Shown here: one piece after another, positions 53,444 to 58,433 of the stretch
Layout of the letters: every line of letters begins with the position of its first letter
How positions within the stretch are numbered: position 1 is the stretch's first letter
Origin: Sulfuricella sp.
GTDB lineage: Bacteria; Pseudomonadota; Gammaproteobacteria; Burkholderiales; Sulfuricellaceae
Assembly (NCBI GenBank): GCA_028713975.1
Contig: JAQTNE010000002.1
Location: forward strand, 1 to 58,433
Length of the DNA stretch: 58,433 nucleotides
Reading direction: 5' to 3'
The notes under the pieces: generated by a model
What the model was told of the DNA's origin: nothing
The model's database searches: none
What the model saw: the letters and a program-made list of their open reading frames with translations, nothing else
Made by a program: the position numbers and the translations under genes

Positions 53444-53770
53444 ATGAACCTCAATGTTACCGGACACCACGTCGAAGTAACTCCCGCCATCCGCGATTAT
53501 GTGACCGAGAAGCTCGGCCGGGTTACCCGCCACTTCGACCACGTGATCGACGTTGCCGTCATCATCTCCGTCGAGAAACTGGTTCACAAGGCCGAAGTCA
53601 ACGTTCACGTCAGCGGCAAGGACATTTTCGTCAAATCCGAGGATGCCGATATGTATGCCGCCATCGACAGCCTGGTGGACAAGCTCGACCGCCAGGTCGT
53701 CAAGCACAAGGAAATGCACGGCGGCCCAAGCCGCGGCAGCGGCGGCAAGCATCAGCCGGTTGCCGAGTAA
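53444..53770 (+). CDS. hpf: Ribosome hibernation promoting factor (short form)
   Basis: A 108-aa protein that stabilises inactive 100S ribosomes in slow growth. Family segments: NLNVTGHHVEVTPAIRDYV, KLGRVTRHFDHV and EDADMYAAIDSLVDKLDRQV. It lacks the C-terminal dimerisation domain of the long form. AAGGAG is a good ribosome-binding site. Confidence 0.95.
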   Translation: MNLNVTGHHVEVTPAIRDYVTEKLGRVTRHFDHVIDVAVIISVEKLVHKAEVNVHVSGKDIFVKSEDADMYAAIDSLVDKLDRQVVKHKEMHGGPSRGSGGKHQPVAE

Positions 53771-53830
53771 TGCCCGAAGGCGGCGGCACCTGTTAAAGTT
53801 AAAGAGCCGCCGCACAAAAACTCTAAAAAT

Positions 53831-54277
53831 ATGAGTTTAATCGCTGAAATACTGCCTCTGAACCACATTCTCTGCGGCCTCGACGTGGCCGACAGGGAAC
53901 GCCTGTTCGAGGAAACCGGGCGGCTGTTCGAAAACAACCTGCAACTGCCGCGCAAAAAAGTGTTCGACAGCCTGATCGAACGCGAGAAACTCGGTTCGAC
54001 CGGGCTCGGGCAAGGCGTCGCCATCCCGCATGGCCGCATCAAGGGGCTGCGCATGGCAACCGGCGCCTTCATCCAGTTGCAAGCGCCGATTCCGTTCGAT
54101 GCACCGGACGGCCAGCCGGTCAGCCTGCTGTTCGTCCTGCTGGTGCCGGTGCAGGCCACCGATCTGCACCTGCAAATTCTCGGCGAACTGGCGCAAAAAT
54201 TCAGCGACCGGCGTTTGCGCGAGCAGTTGCAGGCTTGCAGCGATCCTGCGGAAATCCATCGATTGCTGACAGGATAA
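53831..54277 (+). CDS. ptsN: PTS nitrogen-regulatory EIIA
   Basis: A 148-aa EIIA of the nitrogen phosphotransferase system. The phosphorylated histidine is in GVAIPHGRIKG. It regulates potassium transport, nitrogen metabolism and other processes in other bacteria. No PTS sugar permease genes are near. It precedes hprK by three bases. Confidence 0.94.
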   Translation: MSLIAEILPLNHILCGLDVADRERLFEETGRLFENNLQLPRKKVFDSLIEREKLGSTGLGQGVAIPHGRIKGLRMATGAFIQLQAPIPFDAPDGQPVSLLFVLLVPVQATDLHLQILGELAQKFSDRRLREQLQACSDPAEIHRLLTG

Positions 54278-54280
54278 GCC

Positions 54281-55228
54281 ATGCCACAATCACAAATCAG
54301 CGTCAAACACCTGTTCGACGAAACCCACGAAAAACTCGGGCTGACCTGGGTTGCCGGCCTGGACGGCGGCGCCAGCCTGCTTGCCGGGGAAATCATCCAG
54401 AAGCCCACCCTGGCACTGATCGGCCATCTCAACTTTGTTCATCCCAACCGGGTGCAGGTATTGGGTTGCGCCGAAATGGACTACCTGCGCAGCCTGGACC
54501 AGGATGCGCTGGATCAGTCGATCGAAAACCTGTTTTCCACCGAACTCGCCCTGATCATCGTCGCCAATAACGAGCCGGTTCCGGTACCGTTGCTTAATGC
54601 CGCCAACCGCAACCAGGTGCCGCTGTTCACCTCACCGCAGCCCAGCCCGTACCTGATGAACGTGCTCAACCACTATCTCACCCAGGTGCTGGCCGAGTCC
54701 ACTTCGCTGCACGGCGTGTTCCTCGAGGTACAAGGCATGGGCGTGCTGCTCACCGGCGAAAGCGGCATCGGCAAAAGCGAACTGGCGCTGGAACTGATCA
54801 CCCGCGGCCATCGCCTGATCGCCGACGACGTGGTGGATTTCTATCTGGTATCGCCGGACACGCTGGAAGGGCGCTGCCCCGCCCTGCTCCAGGATTTCAT
54901 GGAAGTGCGCGGGCTGGGCGTGCTGAACATCCGCGCACTGTTCGGCGAGACGGCGGTCAAGCCGAAAAAGAACGTCAAGCTGATTATCAACCTGATGAAA
55001 CTGTCCAACCTGAAAATCTCGACGCAGGACCGGTTGCAGATCGAGGAATTCAGCGAAAACATTCTCGGCGTCGAAATCCCCAAGGTGCGCATCCCGGTGG
55101 CATCGGGGCGCAACATCGCGGTGATGGTCGAAGTCGCAGTGCGCAACCACATCCTGCGCCGGCGCGGGATCAACAGCACGCGCGAGTTCATCGAACGGCA
55201 CGAACGCGCGATGTCGGACGAAAAGTAA
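54281..55228 (+). CDS. hprK: HPr kinase/phosphorylase
   Basis: A 315-aa bifunctional enzyme that phosphorylates or dephosphorylates HPr on serine. The P-loop is [14 protein letters not shown], and the family signature region is [15 protein letters not shown]. The protein is full-length. Its stop overlaps the rapZ start (TAATG). Presence of ptsN-hprK-rapZ downstream of rpoN is typical for betaproteobacteria. Confidence 0.96.
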   Translation: MPQSQISVKHLFDETHEKLGLTWVAGLDGGASLLAGEIIQKPTLALIGHLNFVHPNRVQVLGCAEMDYLRSLDQDALDQSIENLFSTELALIIVANNEPVPVPLLNAANRNQVPLFTSPQPSPYLMNVLNHYLTQVLAESTSLHGVFLEVQGMGVLLTGESGIGKSELALELITRGHRLIADDVVDFYLVSPDTLEGRCPALLQDFMEVRGLGVLNIRALFGETAVKPKKNVKLIINLMKLSNLKISTQDRLQIEEFSENILGVEIPKVRIPVASGRNIAVMVEVAVRNHILRRRGINSTREFIERHERAMSDEK

Positions 55229-56067
55229 TGCAGCTGATCCTGATCAGCGGCTTGTCCGGCTCCGGCAAAAGTATCGCGCTTAACGTGCTGGAGGACGGCG
55301 GCTTTTACTGCGTCGACAACCTGCCGGCGCAACTGCTCCCCAACATCACCGGCTTCCTCGAGCAGGCCGGCCACACGCAAATCGCCATCAGCGTGGACGT
55401 GCGCAGCGGCGGCCAGATCAGCCAGTTGCCCGACATCATCGAGCATCTCAAGGCACAAGGCATGGACCTGCGCCTGCTGTTCCTGGAAGCCAAGACCGAT
55501 GCCTTGGTCAAGCGCTTCAGCGAAACCCGGCGACGCCATCCGCTGAGCAACGACCAGCGCACCCTGCAAGAGTGCATCCAGCTCGAGCACGACCTGCTTG
55601 AGCCGATCAGCGCGCTCGGCCACCGCATCGACACCAGCGACCTCAACCCCAATGCCCTGCGCGCCTGGATCAAGGATTTCGTCGATTTCGACCGCTCCCG
55701 GCTGACCCTGCTGTTCCAGTCCTTCGGCTTCAAGCACGGCATTCCGCTGGATGCGGACTGCGTGTTCGACATGCGCTGCCTGCCCAACCCGCACTACGAC
55801 CCGCAACTGCGGCCACTGACCGGCAAGGACGCCGCGGTTGCCGCTTTTCTCGAAGCCGACACCAACGTGCAGAAAATGCTCGACGACGTCCGCCGTTTCG
55901 TCGAAGAATGGCTTCCCTGCTTCATCCGCGACAATCGCAACTACCTCACTATCGCCCTGGGTTGCACCGGAGGCCAGCATCGCTCGGTGTTCTTTGCCGA
56001 GAAGCTGGCCGAACACTTCCGTGCCGGCGGCCAGCAAACCATGGTGCGCCACCGCGAGCTGACCTGA
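55228..56067 (+). CDS. rapZ: RNase adapter protein RapZ
   Basis: A 279-aa ATP-binding protein. Walker A is [11 protein letters not shown] and the C-terminal domain ends with [24 protein letters not shown]. In E. coli RapZ guides RNase E to GlmZ to control amino-sugar synthesis; a similar partner here is not known. Its last bases overlap the next ATG. Confidence 0.95.
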   Translation: MQLILISGLSGSGKSIALNVLEDGGFYCVDNLPAQLLPNITGFLEQAGHTQIAISVDVRSGGQISQLPDIIEHLKAQGMDLRLLFLEAKTDALVKRFSETRRRHPLSNDQRTLQECIQLEHDLLEPISALGHRIDTSDLNPNALRAWIKDFVDFDRSRLTLLFQSFGFKHGIPLDADCVFDMRCLPNPHYDPQLRPLTGKDAAVAAFLEADTNVQKMLDDVRRFVEEWLPCFIRDNRNYLTIALGCTGGQHRSVFFAEKLAEHFRAGGQQTMVRHRELT

Positions 56068-56435
56068 TGCTGCGCCTGATCAAACCCGGTGACTGGCTGG
56101 TGCTGCTCGGCGGCATGACCGCCACCGTCTGGCTGTTCGCCACCCTGTGGCAAGGCAACGCCGCCGACAAGGCGGTGATACGCAGCGGCGGCAAAGTGGT
56201 CGCCGAATTCAGCCTGGCGGAAAACCGCATATTCACCGCCCAAGGCCCGCTCGGCACCAGCCGGATCGAAATCCACAACCACCGGGCGCGCGTCGCGGCA
56301 GACCCGAGCCCACGCCAATACTGCGTCAAGCAAGGCTGGCTCGCCAAGGCCGGAGAGGCCGCGCTGTGCCTGCCCAACCAGATCAGCCTGGAGCTGACCG
56401 GGGCAAAAAAATTGTACGATTCGCTGAGCTATTAA
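56067..56435 (+). CDS. NusG domain II-containing membrane-anchored protein
   Basis: A 122-aa protein with one N-terminal helix (WLVLLGGMTATVWLFATLW) and a domain resembling NusG_II (RIEIHNHRARVAADPSPRQYCVKQGWL). Such genes commonly precede Gx transporter genes. The function is unknown. Start codon overlaps the rapZ stop by one base (TGATG). Confidence 0.8.
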   Translation: MLRLIKPGDWLVLLGGMTATVWLFATLWQGNAADKAVIRSGGKVVAEFSLAENRIFTAQGPLGTSRIEIHNHRARVAADPSPRQYCVKQGWLAKAGEAALCLPNQISLELTGAKKLYDSLSY

Positions 56436-56452
56436 TTCAAAGGAATTATTGA

Positions 56453-56577
56453 ACCGCAGAGGACGCAAAGGACGCGGAGGAATTCAAAAGATCAAATGTT
56501 CGCCAATTTAAGTAAAGCTCTTCTCGCAAGTCTTTATTGGGCCGTTTTCCCTCTGCGGCCTCCGCGTCCTCTGCGGT
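56453..56577. repeat. Inverted ACCGCAGAGGACGC repeats
   Basis: ACCGCAGAGGACGCAAAGGA begins the left arm and TCCGCGTCCTCTGCGGT ends the right arm, some 70 bases apart, filling the gap before the Gx transporter gene. A third copy starts at 58401. These are dispersed extragenic repeats, probably not coding. Confidence 0.75.
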
Positions 56578-56591
56578 AAGTTGCAGTTTTT

Positions 56592-57158
56592 ATGATTAAC
56601 AAACAAGAGAATATGCAGATCAACATCCAGACCACCGCCGAAGACCACCGCATTGCCAAGCTGGCGGCGTTCGCCATCGGCCTGTCGCTGGTGGAGGCGG
56701 CGATCCCCTCGCCCCTGCCCGGCATCAAGCCGGGGCTGGCGAACATCGTTACGCTGTTGGTGCTGGAGCGTTTCGGCCTGCGCGCGGCGATCTGGGTATC
56801 GCTGTTACGGGTAGTGGCGGGCAGCCTGATCCTCGGCACCTTTCTTTCGCCTTCGTTCATCCTGAGTTTTTCCGGCGCCGCATTGAGCCTGGTTATGCTG
56901 GCGCTGGCACGGCACCTGCCGAAAAACTGGTTTGGCGCAGTTTCGCTCAGCATTTTCGCCGCCTTCACGCACATCGCCGCACAAATGGCCGTGGTTTACC
57001 TGTGGCTGATCCCGCATGCCGGCATCCTCTACCTCGCCCCGGTTTTCGCCGCCGCCGCACTGCTGTTCGGCACCGTCAACGGCCTGATTACCGCTGGGCT
57101 GCTGGCCGAAAACGACGCGACAACTTCTTCTGTCCGCCCCCCGCTGCTCCAGCCATGA
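56592..57158 (+). CDS. Gx transporter family protein
   Basis: A 188-aa membrane protein with about five or six helices and the motif IPSPLPGIKPGLANIVTLLVLE typical of the family once described as heptaprenyl diphosphate synthase component I. It probably acts in a transport complex, maybe with the NusG_II-like protein upstream. Substrate unknown. The stop overlaps the next start. Confidence 0.85.
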   Translation: MINKQENMQINIQTTAEDHRIAKLAAFAIGLSLVEAAIPSPLPGIKPGLANIVTLLVLERFGLRAAIWVSLLRVVAGSLILGTFLSPSFILSFSGAALSLVMLALARHLPKNWFGAVSLSIFAAFTHIAAQMAVVYLWLIPHAGILYLAPVFAAAALLFGTVNGLITAGLLAENDATTSSVRPPLLQP

Positions 57159-57727
57159 AACATCTCCCTTTTCTGCTGTTACTCGCGCTGCTGTCGGCCA
57201 TGCCGGGCGCGAATGCTGCGGAATGGGAAAAAATCGACAGTGCCGCCGTTGGCGATCAGCTGTTCTACGACAAGGCCAAGCTGCTGATTAACGACAACGA
57301 GATCACCTACTGGAAAAAAGTGGTTTTCCTCGAACCGCAGCCTTTCAAGGACAAGCTTGCCGTTAGCGGCCTTTACCGCGAGCATATCAACTGCGCCGAC
57401 CACACCCTAAAGCTGACCAGCTACCTGCTCTACGGCCCAGCGGGCGAAACCGTCGAATATGCCGCCTCCGTCGAGGGCGGCGACACACCGATCATTCCCG
57501 ACAGCCTCGGCGACGTGTTCGAAAAAAACCTTTGCCCACTGGTATCGAAACAACAGGAAGAAAAGCGGCTGAAGGAAGCGGCGGAAAAACTCAAGGAAGA
57601 AGCTGAAAGGCTCAAGGCTGAACAGCAGGAGCAGCATAAGCTCGAAGAAGAACGCCTCAAAACGGAGGCCGAGGGCGAGAAACCGCCCCTGCCAAAAACC
57701 ATCCCCTCAGCTGTCGTAAAGCCTTAG
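57155..57727 (+). CDS. Secreted protein with surface-adhesin-E-like domain
   Basis: A 190-aa protein with a signal peptide ([20 protein letters not shown]) and a domain of about 100 residues that includes [12 protein letters not shown] and a cysteine in [13 protein letters not shown]. The C-terminal third is a charged helical or coiled-coil region rich in K and E ([15 protein letters not shown]). It resembles periplasmic surface-adhesin E-like proteins. I cannot name its function. It starts inside the end of the Gx transporter gene (ATGA). Confidence 0.75.
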   Translation: MKHLPFLLLLALLSAMPGANAAEWEKIDSAAVGDQLFYDKAKLLINDNEITYWKKVVFLEPQPFKDKLAVSGLYREHINCADHTLKLTSYLLYGPAGETVEYAASVEGGDTPIIPDSLGDVFEKNLCPLVSKQQEEKRLKEAAEKLKEEAERLKAEQQEQHKLEEERLKTEAEGEKPPLPKTIPSAVVKP

Positions 57728-57764
57728 CATTGAGTGCACCGCTCGCCTGGCCTACAATCCAGAA

Positions 57765-58382
57765 ATGAACCCCGAAAACAAGACTATCACGCTGGCGCTG
57801 ACTGGCGCCTCCGGCATGCCCTACGGCCTGCGCCTGCTGCAATGCCTGCTGGAAAGCAAGACGAAGGTTTACCTGCTGTACTCGCAGGCGGCGCAGGTCG
57901 TGGCAAAACAGGAAATCAATCTGGCGCTACCCTCCAGCCCGAAGGAAGCGCAGCAGATGCTGTGCGCGCAATACGGTGTTTCACCAGAGCAGCTCAAGGT
58001 ATTCGGTCGCGACGAATGGTTCGCGCCGGTCGCCTCCGGCACCAATCCCGCCGACGCCATGGTGGTTTGCCCCTGCACCATGGGCACGCTTGCCTCCATC
58101 GCCACCGGGCTTTCCGACAACCTGATCGAGCGCGCCGCCGACGTGATGCTGAAGGAAAACCGCAAGCTCATCCTGGTTCCGCGCGAAACGCCGTTCTCCG
58201 CCATCCACCTGGAAAACATGCTCAAGCTGTCGCGCGCCGGGGTCGTGATCCTGCCCGCCAATCCCGGCTTTTACCATCACCCGCAAAGCGTGGCCGAGGT
58301 GGTGGACTTCATCGTCGCACGCATCCTCGACCAGCTCGGCATCGCGCACCAACTGATGGCGCGCTGGGGAACTAGCGAATAA
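57765..58382 (+). CDS. ubiX: Flavin prenyltransferase UbiX
   Basis: A 205-aa enzyme that makes prenylated FMN, the cofactor of the UbiD decarboxylase in ubiquinone synthesis. Features: [16 protein letters not shown] at the N-terminus, the [20 protein letters not shown] segment in parts ([14 protein letters not shown]), and [19 protein letters not shown]. Length is normal. It is followed only by a dispersed repeat at the window end. Confidence 0.95.
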   Translation: MNPENKTITLALTGASGMPYGLRLLQCLLESKTKVYLLYSQAAQVVAKQEINLALPSSPKEAQQMLCAQYGVSPEQLKVFGRDEWFAPVASGTNPADAMVVCPCTMGTLASIATGLSDNLIERAADVMLKENRKLILVPRETPFSAIHLENMLKLSRAGVVILPANPGFYHHPQSVAEVVDFIVARILDQLGIAHQLMARWGTSE

Positions 58383-58400
58383 ACTTAAAAACAGCAATTT

Positions 58401-58433
58401 ACCGCAGAGGACGCGGAGGTCGCAGAGGGAAAA
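58401..58433. repeat. ACCGCAGAGGACGCGGAGG repeat, window end
   Basis: A third copy of the repeat found at 56453-56577, cut by the window boundary. It is in the same orientation as the left arm there. Confidence 0.7.

Noticed and set aside
1..58433. tRNA, rRNA, prophage or insertion sequences
   Set aside because: No cloverleaf-like or rRNA sequence, integrase or transposase was recognised in any intergenic region.

Overview
The window looks like a chromosomal segment of a sulfur-oxidising betaproteobacterium (Sulfuricella / Thiobacillus-like). The main evidence is a complete reverse-acting dissimilatory sulfite reductase operon, dsrABEFHCMKLJOPNR, on the minus strand at about 16.3-29.6 kb. 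The oxidative type is indicated by dsrEFH and dsrL and by the absence of dsrD. The flanking housekeeping clusters (gpmI-envC-ctpA-moeB, yibN-grxC-trxC-secB-gpsA, lptCAB-rpoN-hpf-ptsN-hprK-rapZ) are proteobacterial in layout. No rRNA, tRNA, phage, transposase or CRISPR array was seen.

Layout. 0-3.3 kb: gpsA, an SH3-like protein, secB, trxC, grxC and a membrane rhodanese (yibN), all minus strand. 3.3-8.4 kb: a cassette of a DUF2892 protein, an RND efflux pair and an ArsR repressor with the two-cysteine spacing of persulfide sensors. It sits between yibN and gpmI, which are divergent neighbours in E. coli. 8.5-13.7 kb: gpmI, envC-like, ctpA and moeB, plus strand. 14-15.5 kb: a chemoreceptor without a periplasmic sensing domain that ends in a PilZ domain. 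15.6-29.7 kb: slmA and the dsr operon. 30.1-32.9 kb: a divergent plus-strand group made of a small conserved-looking protein, a solitary Cas6/Cmx6-like protein, a DsrC paralogue with neither functional cysteine, a mercaptopyruvate-type sulfurtransferase and an unrecognised 191-aa protein. 33-42 kb: ppdK, parC, alkA-like, DUF488 and parE. 42-48.4 kb: a second chemoreceptor, an srkA-like kinase, an orphan prepilin-like protein and a Kef-type antiporter. 48.4-58.4 kb: kdsD, kdsC, lptC, lptA, lptB, rpoN, hpf, ptsN, hprK, rapZ, small membrane and secreted proteins, and ubiX.

How the genes work together. DsrEFH and DsrC pass sulfane sulfur to DsrAB. DsrL supplies redox coupling and DsrMKJOP links the DsrC trisulfide or thiol cycle to the membrane. 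DsrN amidates siroheme and DsrR is an IscA-like accessory. Stem-loops in the operon fall between functional modules (AB / EFHC / MK / LJOP / NR), which suggests differential transcript stability or internal promoters.

The best candidate for an undescribed system is the group divergent from dsrA. It combines a stand-alone Cas6-like RNA-binding or RNA-cleaving protein, with no CRISPR array in view, and a cysteine-less DsrC homologue (RspA type). This could be an RNA-level regulator of sulfur oxidation. The pairing is visible in the sequence; the function is inference. Three MITE-like nested palindromes, one of which supplies the 3' end of gpsA, and several dispersed inverted repeats fill the intergenic gaps.
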